Origin: Combretum micranthum
Lineage: Eukaryota > Streptophyta > Magnoliopsida > Myrtales > Combretaceae
Assembly (NCBI GenBank): GCA_024138025.1
Contig: JAMXBD010000639.1
Coordinates: 708,528-772,527, forward strand
Reading direction: 5' to 3'
Length of the DNA: 64,000 nt
Shown here: positions 46,316-55,197 of the stretch, piece after piece
How positions within the stretch are numbered: position 1 is the first letter of the stretch
How the letters are laid out: each line of letters starts with the position of its first letter
Made by a program: the position numbers and the translations under genes
The notes under the pieces: generated by a model
Databases searched by the model: none
Told to the model about the DNA's origin: nothing
Seen by the model: only the letters and a program-made list of their open reading frames with translations

Positions 46316-46616
46316 TCAATCTTTAATCTCTTCCATTTCTATGTCATGTGGGCTTAGACCATTTTCTTCATCTTCACGATCTTCTTCTTTAAGAAGCTGA
46401 CAAAGCCTATTTAGCTTAGCAAAAATAAACTTTGTTTCTGTAGAAGCAATAAAATGCAAATTAGATTCATCAAGGATGTCCATGTTCATCTTGTATGCAG
46501 CATAAGTTGTCCATTGTGTTATGGAATAATTCCCTTTTATTGGCTTTATCAATATCCATGTTATTGCTGGTATTACCTAATAATTCCTCTATTCTTGAGA
46601 TATACTTATTAATTAT
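46316..46616 (-). pseudogene. Unidentified viral ORF tail, minus copy
   Basis: An open frame on the minus strand contains TTYAAYKMNMDILDESNLHF, then IASTETKFIFAKLNRLCQLL, and an acidic end, EEDREDEENGLSPHDIEMEE. The stop is at 46316. It lies just before the shared leader, as the last ORF of a viral genome would. The plus copy at 46620-47029 has the same text with stops. I do not recognise the domain; it differs from the ORF tail at 35834-35932. Confidence 0.4.
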
Positions 46617-46619
46617 CAT

Positions 46620-47029
46620 GTTTCTTTCGAGACCATACCTCCAGAATTGATGGATTATCAGGCAACCAACAATAACATGGATGTGGATAAAGCCAATAAA
46701 AGAAAACTATTCCATAACACAAAGAATATATTGAATGGAATCAATTTATGATCTAGAAACACAATAGACAATTATGCTGCATACAAGATGAATAAGGACA
46801 TCCTTGATGAACCTAATTTTCACCTTATTGCTTTGACAAAAATAAAGTTTATTTTTGCTAAAAAAAAAAGGCATGATCTGGCCAAAATATAAAACCAAGC
46901 TAGATAGGCTTCGTGAACTTATTGAAGAAAGATCGTTAAGATGAAGAAAATAATCCAAGCCCACATGACATAGAAATGGAAGGGATTGACGATTTAGTAC
47001 CAAATGAAATCAATAGGAATGAAGATTGA
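46620..47029 (+). pseudogene. Unidentified viral ORF tail, plus copy (more decayed)
   Basis: The same segment as 46316-46616 is read forwards, with text like NYAAYKMNKDILDEPNFHLI followed by frame changes in an A-run at 46860-46868. It ends with a TGA at about 47027. Open frames on the minus strand here (46746-47003, 46936-47118) are shadows. Confidence 0.4.
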
Positions 47030-47476
47030 AAAAAAAATATATTCTTTGAGAATTCTAAGTGTTTTATGTTTCTACAAGAGTGTTCTTGTAATAAGCTGTA
47101 GGAACCATTCTCAACCACTGTAACATACCTCTACTATCTTCAATAAAGCATATGTAAGTTCCCTTTATCATGTCTAGCTAAGTTTCTATTTCAAGGTATA
47201 AAGCTACACATGCAATAAAACCTTATTAGACCATTGTATCATAGAATAAGGTTTTATAGCATGGATAAACAATTAAGGCACCATATTTGGTAGTATAGCT
47301 CCATTTTCTTAAGAGATTATATCAAAAGAACTAGTTTAAGAACCCTTTGATAAGACTGTTGAGGCATGAGTAGTCATTTGTAAGCCTTGTGAATTATGGT
47401 GTGGGTATGAGGTACATTTTCTTAAGAAAACATTGCTCAACTATATACTGTCTTCGCTTTAATGTTTATCCCTTAT
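47030..47476 (+). other. Pararetrovirus leader / intergenic region, plus-strand copy C
   Basis: It runs from atattctttgagaattctaag to gctttaatgtttatccct, matching copies A and B. It ends about 50 bases short of the primer-site position and passes into unrelated AT-rich DNA. Confidence 0.55.
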
Positions 47477-47604
47477 AAAATCTAATTATCAAATATTTAT
47501 AATGATGACAAAACACCTATGAACATATGATAATCAATTAAAGTATCATTGATATTTGAGTATCTTGATTTTATAATAACATACTCTATATCTTTTTTGT
47601 ATCA

Positions 47605-47790
47605 ACCATGGTTAATGTTAAGGCTCTGCTTGGTTTGCTGGTGTTGTCATTTCAGCTGAGATTATTTTTCATTTTTATTTATAAATTGATTAAGCAAATC
47701 TGATACAAATCATATACAAATGCAGATCAAACATAAATAAAAATACATGTAAAAATTAGACAATCTAAACAGTCTTGATCCACTTATATG
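47605..47790 (-). repeat. MITE copy, reversed (tgtttagattgtctaattt family)
   Basis: Reversed, it reads gactgtttagattgtctaatttttac...gtttgatctgcatttg...gcaaaccaagcagagcctta. The copy at 53455-53700 starts with tgtttagattgtcgaatttttatc. The ends with accaagcag match the copy at 31228-31430. Confidence 0.5.
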
Positions 47791-47940
47791 AGATTTATCA
47801 TCGATAAGTTAGAAAAAACACAACGCAGATGATTCCATTAATACATTAACCAAGCAAGTAAATGCACTCAACAATGAATAGGGACGATGGATTTGGAAGA
47901 GTTGATTAAAGGAAAAAAAAAAAAAAAAGGAAAGATGGAT

Positions 47941-47945
47941 ATTTG
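47941..47945. repeat. Target-site duplication, left (atttg; right atctg)
   Basis: It agrees at 4 of 5 bases with 52873-52877. Confidence 0.55.
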
Positions 47946-48435
47946 TGTTAGGGACCTTTTAGTAAATTTGCCCTCACCAAAACCCTAAGTATATAAGTCC
48001 CACTCTTTTTTTTATCGACCCTCCTCTCTAGTACGATCTTGAAACCCTAACTCTCTCTTACTCTCTGTATTTCCTCTCGTTCTCTTGTGATTCTCTCTCT
48101 AATGCTACTAATGACTATGGTTTCTTGTTTTTTAGGTACACTTGATCTGTTCGAGCCAGATCACGCTCCTGTATCAAAGGCACCTGGTTTCTAGGGAAAG
48201 TTTTTTATACCCCTCTTGTATTTTGTTCTTCTATTTATAATATTTGAGTACAAGAGGATATTTGTTACATATTCAATAACTACTTGCTATTCTTGGTACT
48301 ATTCTATTGAGATCTATGCTATACTGTTGAGATCTATGTTCTATTCTAGCTGTAAATGTAACTGAAAGCTATTAGATGTAGTAATTTGTCATCTAAGCTA
48401 GCTTTGTTATGTTCCTTTGCTGTCTATCCGTAACA
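47946..48435 (-). repeat. 3' LTR (left on this map) of the second chromovirus
   Basis: 490 bases, tgttaggg to taaca. It aligns with 52409-52872. It carries agtatataagtcccactc followed by a ct-rich patch with aaaccctaactctctc, which on the plus strand looks like a TATA box and start region. Confidence 0.85.
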
Positions 48436-48448
48436 AGTTTCCCTTGAT
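48436..48448 (-). promoter_or_regulatory. Polypurine tract of the second chromovirus
   Basis: The minus strand reads atcaagggaaact immediately before the LTR start TGTTACGG. Confidence 0.6.
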
Positions 48449-49700
48449 CTAGAAAAATGACCTTGTCCTCAAGGTCAAAGTATGCATAAGTCTTGCGAAA
48501 ACTGTTCCAATCTTCCCATGTGGAATCTTCAGTGGGTAATCCCTTCCACTATACTAAAACTTGAGAAATAGAGGCACCATTATGAACCACGTAGTGTGAG
48601 CTTAGAATAGTAAGAGGTTGAAGCAGTGGAGAAGAACTGTAAGACTCGGAAGGTAGCTCGAGAGGGTGTAAATCTGTGCAATGTGTTGGTTTCAACAGAG
48701 AAACATGAAAAACCCGATGAATTTTTGAATAAGCTAGTAGATCTAACTCATAAGCACATTGGCCAATCCTCTTAAGTACAGAAAATGGCCTATAATAACG
48801 CTTAGACAGTTTATGACTCTTATGAGAAGCCAATGATAATTGTCTATAAAGTTGGAGTAGCACATACACTTGATCACCCACATTATAGACCACATCTGAT
48901 CTATTTTTGTCAGCTAGACACTTCATTTTATCTTGAGCATGCTGCAAATTAGTATGTAAAAGTTTGAGGGCTTGATCCTTAAAAATCATATCCTCATCTA
49001 CAGCTGCTACAGAAGAAGATCCCCTCAAATAGGATTGTAGAACAAGGGGTTCTCTCCCATACACAATCTGAAAAGGAGTCATTCCAGCCCCCTCATGACA
49101 GGATGTATTATAAGCATACTTTACCCATGGTAAAAATGTAATCCACTTCTCTGGATAATTCATAACAAAGCAACGAAGGTATTGTTGAAAAGTTCTATTC
49201 AAGACTTCAGTTTGGCCATCTGATTGTGGATGGTAAGCTAAACTCATATGTAGTTTCGTCCCACTTAGCTGAAACAATTCCTTCCAAAAATTTGCTAAGA
49301 AAAATTGAATCTTTGTAAAAAACAATGGTTTTAGGAAAACCATGAAGTATGACAACCATTGTCAAAAATAAATTTGCAACCTTAGTAGTTGTGAAATTAC
49401 TATCGAATGACCCAAATGGCAATATTTGGATAATATGTCCACTACTATGAATATCACAATATAGCCCTTAAAATTTGGAAGATGTGTAATGAATCCATGG
49501 CAATATCTTCCCAAATTCTAGTAGGAATTGGTAGTGGGGCTAATAATCTAGCTGGTGCTGTAGTCACATACTTAATCTGTTGACAGATGTGACAATTTCG
49601 ATCATAAGCTTCAATCTGTGGTTTCATCTTAGGCCAATAAAATTGACTGGCAATGCGCTTAATGTCTTAGTAACCCCAAAATGTCTTGCCATCGGTGAAC
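48449..49700 (-). pseudogene. Integrase and chromodomain of the second chromovirus
   Basis: DDE integrase of pol, minus strand. The zinc module is degraded (CHICQQI-like text near 49580-49600). A core segment from about 49420 includes MVVILHGFPKTIVF. The long open frame 49355-48549 holds AYHPQSDGQTEVLNRTFQQY (third catalytic E in GQTEV), then WVKYAYNTSCHEGAGMTPFQ, then IVYGREPLV, then a basic C-terminal region ending KIHRVFHVSLLKP. The chromodomain follows: QVLV-stop-WKGLPTEDSTWEDW. The TAG at 48549-48551 occupies the place of a codon that would be CAG by one base. A frame change lies near 49360. Confidence 0.85.
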
Positions 49701-50400
49701 CATGAAATTCCTCCAAAATTTAAGAATTAACAAGGATTCAAGTACAAAAATAATCGAGTCCCATAATATAACAAACTATGTCTCCATTCAATCTTATGCT
49801 TAGAAAAATTTCCCGCTTGCAACTGAGAAATAAGATGTTGAAAAGCTGGTAATGTCTGATACTCCTTCTTAAGATCATCAATACAATTGAAAATTGGCAT
49901 AAAAATTGCCAAGAAAGAGGCATCACTATACTGTCTAGATAATCCATCAGCCAACACATTTTCCACCTCTTTCTTATAGACTATTTCATAATCATAGCCT
50001 AACAATTTGGTCACATAGCGTTGTTGTTCAGGGTCTGAATCACTTGAGAAAGAAGTTCTTTCAAACTGCGTTGATCAGTTCAAATTTGAAATGATTCCCC
50101 AACAAATATTGCCTCCATTTTCTTATAGGCTCAACTACTTCATACAATTCCCTGATATATGTAGAAGCTTTCCTTAAATGATTAGGAAGTTTCTTACTAA
50201 AATATGCAATTGGCTGAGAGTGTTGTAGCAACACTGCTCCTATCCAACACCTGAGGCATCTGTTTCGACCACAAATGATTAGCTAAAATCTGGCAAAGCC
50301 AAAACAAGAGCATGAATCAATGCTTCTTTAAGCTATTGAAAAGCTTGATCAGCTCTGACTGACCAATGAAAACCATCATTTTTCAACAAATCTGTCAAAG
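49701..50400 (-). pseudogene. RNase H region and linker of the second chromovirus
   Basis: Minus-strand remnants from about 50400 down include a degraded RNase H (text resembling DASG, SKKLPNHLRKAS and ELYEVVEAI). An open frame at 50014-49727 begins KLLGYDYEIVYKKEVENVLA and continues DGLSRQYSDASFLAIFMPI. That is the standard end of RNase H (LLGYDYEIxYKxGxENxxADALSR) and the linker to integrase. Frames are broken upstream of 50014. Confidence 0.65.
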
Positions 50401-51020
50401 GGCCAGCAATAGTGGCATAACCTTTAATGAATTTCCTATAGTATCCCGAAAGGCCTAAAAAGGCTCGTAATTGTTTCACATTCACTGGAGTTTCCCATTT
50501 TGATACTGCCTCAACTTTAGAAGGGTTTGTCTGAGTTCATTGTAAGAAACCACATGGCCAGAATACTTTGGGCAAAAGAGCACTTACTCTCCTTCAAATA
50601 GAAATGATTATCCAATAAAATTTGTAATACCACAGTCACATGTTGCAAGTGGTCTTCCATTGTGCTGCTACATATCAGAATATCATCAAAGAAAATGATC
50701 ACAAACTTTCTCAAATATGACTGAAACATAGTATTCATTATGGATTGAAAAGTGGAAGGAGCATTGCTTAAGCCAAAAGGCATTACAAGAAATTCGTAAT
50801 GCCCTTATGAGTTCGAAAAGTTGTTTTTTCCACATCTTTAGGATCCATTCTAATCTGGTGATATCCTACTCTAAGATTCAACTTACAAAATAAACATGCA
50901 TTCCGCAATTCATCAATCAATTCATCAATTGTTGGTATGGGAAAATTGTCCTACACAGTAACTTGATTTAATGCTCGATAGTCCACACAAAATCGCCAAC
51001 TCCCATCTTATTCTACCACT
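50401..51020 (-). pseudogene. Reverse transcriptase of the second chromovirus, 5'-truncated
   Basis: Conserved blocks on the minus strand are WRFCVDYRALN-like text near 50975, [17 protein letters not shown] text near 50920, and [20 protein letters not shown] near 50860. They are followed by MPFGLSNAPSTFQSIMNTMF and the catalytic FFDDILICSS (50783-50670), then thumb-domain remnants with FLGLSGYYRKF near 50440. The initial blocks of the domain are missing because of a deletion joining it to the protease. Confidence 0.8.
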
Positions 51021-51291
51021 AAATTCTCAAGACCACCTCTGCACCCTGTATTGGTAGAACATAAAAAGAATTCATGAAAGCCTAAGATTGAATGGAAACA
51101 TCAACATTAGAACATATCCCCTCACAATGCATTGTTAAACCATTGCCAATCATTACTGAAAATTTTGGCACTGGTTGGACAAGCAAACCCAAGTGATGTA
51201 CCAGTCTCGCTTGCAAAAAATTGTGCGTGCTGCTCGTGTCAACCAAAATCAAAACCTCCTGACCATTTATATAACCCTTGAATTTCAACAT
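51021..51291 (-). pseudogene. Protease of the second chromovirus
   Basis: The open frame 51291-51082 reads LKFKGYINGQEVLILVDTSS (active-site DTS where DSG is usual), then THNFLQARLVHHLGL and later GLTMHCEGICSNVDVSIQS. The family's closing VLPIQGAEVVLGI follows past a stop near 51040. The sequence then passes directly into reverse transcriptase, showing loss of the intervening linker. Confidence 0.75.
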
Positions 51292-52390
51292 TCATGGTTT
51301 CAAAGTGCCTGATAAATTATGATAACTGATAAGCCCTGTCTTAGAGTCAGTATTGTCCATATCAGATGGCTCTAATCTCCCCTCAGATTCATTATCAACA
51401 TCATGCAATAATAAAAGAAATTTAGATTTGCACTTATGATTTCGATGATATTTTTCATCACAATTATAACAACGGCCATGTTCACGTCTAGTTAACATTT
51501 CTGTTGGAGTCATTCTTTTAATTGGAAGAGTTGGTTTATGTGCATGTGGAAGGGTATTTGTGGGGTTTGAATTAATGTTTTGGCTATTGTTTACTGTGGT
51601 AGAATGGGAAGTGTATGGTTAGAAAACTGTAAAGGTGATATGTATTTGGAATTGTGAGGTATTATGTATGTTTTGTGAAAAGAAGATTAGTCATTGTGTT
51701 TACTCTCATGCATTTTGGCAAGCCAAATAGCATGCATAAGAGTCAATGGTCGGATAATTTGAACTTCTCGTTTTATATAGGGTTTAGGACCCGATACAAA
51801 ACAACTGAGAAAAAATGATTAGGGTAAACCAACCATTCTATTTGATAAAGATTCAAATTGAGTTTGATATTCCTCTACAGATCTAACTTGAGTGAGTTTA
51901 GACAGGGTACCTTCAATATCTTCATATTCAGAGGGGCCAAAGCGAACTTCAATATACTTCTTGAAATTTGTCCAAGAACTTAGCTATTATTGTTGTACAT
52001 CCATTTATACCAATCCAACGTGCGCTCTTCCATTGCAAAAGAAGCAATAGTAATACGCTGTTCATCAGGAATTGCATGAAATTCAAAGAACTGATCAACT
52101 TTAAAGATCTACCCCAAGGCATCATCCTTAGTAAATTTAGGGATTTCCAATTCGATTCCTTTTAACAAATTCTCATCCATATTGCCCCCATTATTGGAAA
52201 ATGATGAACTTGAATGTTGATCTATGGGATGATTCTGTACTGGGTTCTGATTCTGACTCAAATTCTTGGATAATTCATCAAATTTTTTGTCCATTTCAAG
52301 CCTTAAAGCTTGTAATAAAGTAGTTTGCAGTTGATTAGCCAATTCAGCAAAAATTTCTTCCATCGCTCCTGATCTGGTTGAAGGAGCCAT
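51292..52390 (-). pseudogene. gag of the second chromovirus
   Basis: The start ATG is at 52390-52388, about 15 bases after the primer site. The N-terminal frame (52390-52109) reads MAPSTRSGAMEEIFAELANQ, then a Q/N/S-rich linker, and enters the capsid domain at KGIELEIPKFTKDDALG. After frame changes the capsid core can be traced (EERTLDWYKWM near 52040). At 51513-51292 the frame carries a CCHC zinc knuckle, CYNCDEKYHRNHKC, of regular CX2CX4HX4C spacing. It then has an acidic tail before protease. Stops and shifts lie between 52108 and 51514. Confidence 0.8.
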
Positions 52391-52405
52391 AGATCGGGAG
52401 CACCA
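52391..52405 (-). promoter_or_regulatory. Primer-binding site of the second chromovirus
   Basis: Three bases after the LTR the minus strand reads TGGTGCTCCCGATCT. It begins with the TGG required to pair with a tRNA CCA end, but does not match the Met-tRNA site. I do not assign the tRNA. Confidence 0.55.
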
Positions 52406-52408
52406 ATT

Positions 52409-52872
52409 TGTTAGGGACCTTTAATAAATTTTCCCTGACCGAAACCCTAAGTATATAAGTCCCACTCTTGTTTTTATCGACCCTCCTCTCTGGTACGATC
52501 TTGAAACCCTAACTCTCTCTTACTCTCTGTATTTCTCTCGTTCTCTTGTGATTCTCTCTCTGATGCTACTAATGACTATGGTTTCTTGTTTGTTAGTACA
52601 CTTGATCTATTCATGCCAGATTACGCTCCTATATCAAAGGCATCTGATTTATGGGGAAAGTTTTTCATACCTCTCTTGTATTTTGTTCTTCTATTATAAT
52701 ATTTGAGTACATGAGGATATTTATTACATATTGAGTAACTACTTGCTATTCTCAGTACTATTCTGTTGAGATCTATGTTCTATTCTAACTGTAAATGTAA
52801 CTGAAAGCTGTTAGATGTAGTAATCTATCATCCAAGCTGGCTTTGTTCTGTTCCTTTGTTGTATCCATAATA
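52409..52872 (-). repeat. 5' LTR (right on this map) of the second chromovirus
   Basis: 464 bases, aligned with 47946-48435. Small deletions account for the length difference, and the terminal taaca is taata here. Confidence 0.85.
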
Positions 52873-53454
52873 ATCTGCTCCAAAAGTTACAGAGCTATCT
52901 TTGACATACAATATTGCGTAATGATGAAAATTAAACAAAATAATAATAATAAATAATAATAATAATAATAGTCAAAATGGATTCTTTACGATCAATATTT
53001 CAATCGATAAAGGGAAAAATTTAAATTGAACAAAGTGAGAAATCTTACTTTTTCATGCCACCGAAAGAAATGCCTATAAATTAAAAATATTAACACAAAC
53101 ATAAAAGCTACTATAAGTGAATATAACCACCATCCAATTGTTGCCATCTTTCTAATTTTACAATTAACTTATATATAATGTTAAGTGTAAATTTGGATTT
53201 TGGGTTATAAAATACAAATAATAGAAAGAAATAGGTAAAGAATATATATATATATATATATATATTTACACACACATATTACAGACATATTTTACACAGA
53301 AAATTAAAAAAAAGGGATAAAAAAATATGATTAAGACAAACTTGAGTAACTCAAGATCATCCTCTTATAAAAATAAGGAAAAAAAAAAAAGAAAACTAAG
53401 TCAAAAGTTATATAAGAAGAAGAAGAAGGAGAAGGAGATGTCAAAGGCTCCACT
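52873..53454. other. AT-rich spacer with several microsatellites
   Basis: It contains an AAT-rich run (52939-52971), an (AT)n run (53241-53265) and a GAA-rich run (53415-53438). The 61-codon frame at 53327-53512 is a lysine-rich product of these repeats. No gene was recognised. Confidence 0.6.
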
Positions 53455-53700
53455 ACCTGTTTGGCGTTTGTTTAGATTGTCGAATTTTTATCTATATTGT
53501 ATCCAAATCTAATCTACATTTGTAACTTATTGATATTACGTATGTGTTATATTTATTTGGTCTATATGTAAGTAAAATTATCAATTTTTTTATTAATATT
53601 TATTTTTTGATAATAATTTATTTGAAAATAATAAAAATAATATGAAAATGATAATAATACAATCAAACAAACAAACCACAAGCACAGTCCAACAAACCAT
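53455..53700. repeat. MITE copy, tgtttagattgtcgaattt family
   Basis: It starts gtttggcgtttgtttagattgtc and ends acaatcaaacaaacaaaccacaagc. The interior reads ctaatctacatttgtaac...tatatgtaagtaaaa...gaaaataataaaaataatatg. It matches copies at 31228, 33660 and 47605 (reversed). Confidence 0.5.
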
Positions 53701-54899
53701 ATCACCATAATTGTCAGCGATTACCTAGCCAGTTGCTCTCTTGGGCCTATCACTAGGGCCCCATTCTGTACACTTTGGCTTCACTCTTTACCGACTGCTC
53801 CTCCAAACCCGAGTTTATATATAACGTAGACAAACTTAACATAATATTTATTTTTTTAATTTTTTCGGGACATGTCAAAATAGAAAGGCTTATTTACTTT
53901 TCTTTTGGACAAAACTTTTCCATGGTTTTTCCCATCAGTGAAAGCCGTTGTCTACAAATTCAAGATCATAATATTTTTGTTCTTAGTTTCATTCTTTAGA
54001 AGGGTCATCTTATTCTTTTATAAAAGTATCATTACAGAGACAAAACAATTAGAGAAATAATGAGCGCACAGTGGCTAATGAATAATCACTTACCATGCTG
54101 ATGGACTCTTGGTTATATAGTTTGCAGCTTATGCAAATTAGAGAAACCATTTAAAATAATAAAAGATGTTTGATTCACCTTATAGGGATGTTTAATAAGA
54201 TAGATCCCTTATTTATATCATTTATAAATATATATATCAAGTGAGTATTCCTTTAATATAAACTCCAATAAAATACCCGTTAAAAGAATAAGAACTCATT
54301 AACCTTTATTATTATATTATGTTAATATTGCCATGGTAGTTACTATACAGTTGTATTAAGTAAATACTTGCTCCATTTGGACTCTAACAATAAAATACTA
54401 TTGAAATGACCAATAACTCCTCAAATTTTATTGTTTTTTTACTGTTATCATGGTTATTGGTTGTTAGTATACATATAAGACAATTATTATTTCAATAATT
54501 AAACTCCTTCATATCTCTCTCTTCCTATAAAACCCTAGATTTTACGACAATTTTTAAGTTCAAACCCTAGTCAACAAAAGCCCATGCTAATACCCTAGAG
54601 TTTAGATCCGACAATCCCGCACTCTAAAACCCTAGACAACGAAATTGAGTTAATAACCTATAATAGTTCGTAATAAGATAAGGAAGCTTAAAAATATCAG
54701 ATTCGCCAATTTCTATTGTCTTTTAGTTTCGAACAGGATTAGTTTCGAAGACCGTATCCCAATACACTGAATGGTAAAAATAGTTCGTTAATACCATTAG
54801 ACTTGCAATAATTTAAGGAATCCAAAAATATTAGTTTCATAATTTTTCGATAACGAAAAATTATAAATATCGTTATTATACGCGTATTTTCTTTTCTAC
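53701..54899. other. Spacer with telobox-like cluster at 54527-54650
   Basis: Between 54527 and 54650 the plant telobox word aaaccctag occurs three times, with a fourth partial word (taccctagag). Teloboxes are known in promoters of highly expressed plant genes, but no gene follows. Two related phrases beginning atagttcgt(t)aat lie at about 54664 and 54781. The frame at 53775-53999 has no domain. Confidence 0.35.
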
Positions 54900-55090
54900 C
54901 GGTAACTTATTAGTCTTGTTTACTATTCATAACTATTTACTTATCTCTACTTTTTCTTACTATATATACACATATTTTCTTACTTTTTACCATTCCAATA
55001 TATCTTATATCAAATCATATCTTACATATTAATTATTTTTTTACAAAAATACAAATTTAATCTTTCTCTCCCTTGTCCTTATAGAAGCCG

Positions 55091-55114
55091 CCCCCCGCGC
55101 CCCCCCCCCCCCCC
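55091..55114. repeat. Poly(C) tract
   Basis: CCCCCCGCG followed by about 15 C in succession, exceptional in this AT-rich region. It lies about 80 bases upstream of a TATA box. Confidence 0.85.
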
Positions 55115-55189
55115 AACTCGACGTATCATCTATGCATTTTTTTTCTTTTCAATTTATTTTATTACACATAAATTCCCTCCATCTTCAAC

Positions 55190-55197
55190 TATAAATA
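55190..55197 (+). promoter_or_regulatory. TATA box of the LTR at 54.9-58.5 kb
   Basis: A perfect TATAAATA is followed about 25-30 bases later by a pyrimidine-rich patch, a standard plant core-promoter layout. Confidence 0.5.

Larger units (their letters stand above)
45835..47476. repeat. Nearly spacerless inverted repeat of viral sequence
   Basis: The minus arm 46616-45835 and plus arm 46620-47476 carry the same sequence in opposite orientation, from ctccagaattgatggattatcagg-like text at the centre, through the ORF tail, to the leader. The arms are diverged by eye by roughly one base in eight, with small indels. The centre lies near 46617. The repeat is a head-to-head duplication of a viral 3' segment. 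Confidence 0.65.
47946..52872 (-). mobile_element. Second Ty3/gypsy chromovirus, internally deleted, minus strand
   Basis: The element is 4927 bases with two LTRs starting TGTTA and ending TAACA (one copy TAATA). It has a primer-binding site next to the right LTR, a polypurine tract next to the left LTR, and gag-PR-RT-RH-INT-chromodomain order on the minus strand. A near-perfect 5-base target duplication flanks it. A deletion between protease and reverse transcriptase and many stops make it inactive. Its LTRs differ visibly, so it is not recent. Confidence 0.9.

Noticed and set aside
46316..46552. Initial idea that this ORF tail is the C-terminus of a viral RNase H
   Set aside because: No RNase H or reverse-transcriptase motif can be read in or upstream of it; it is left as an unidentified viral ORF tail.
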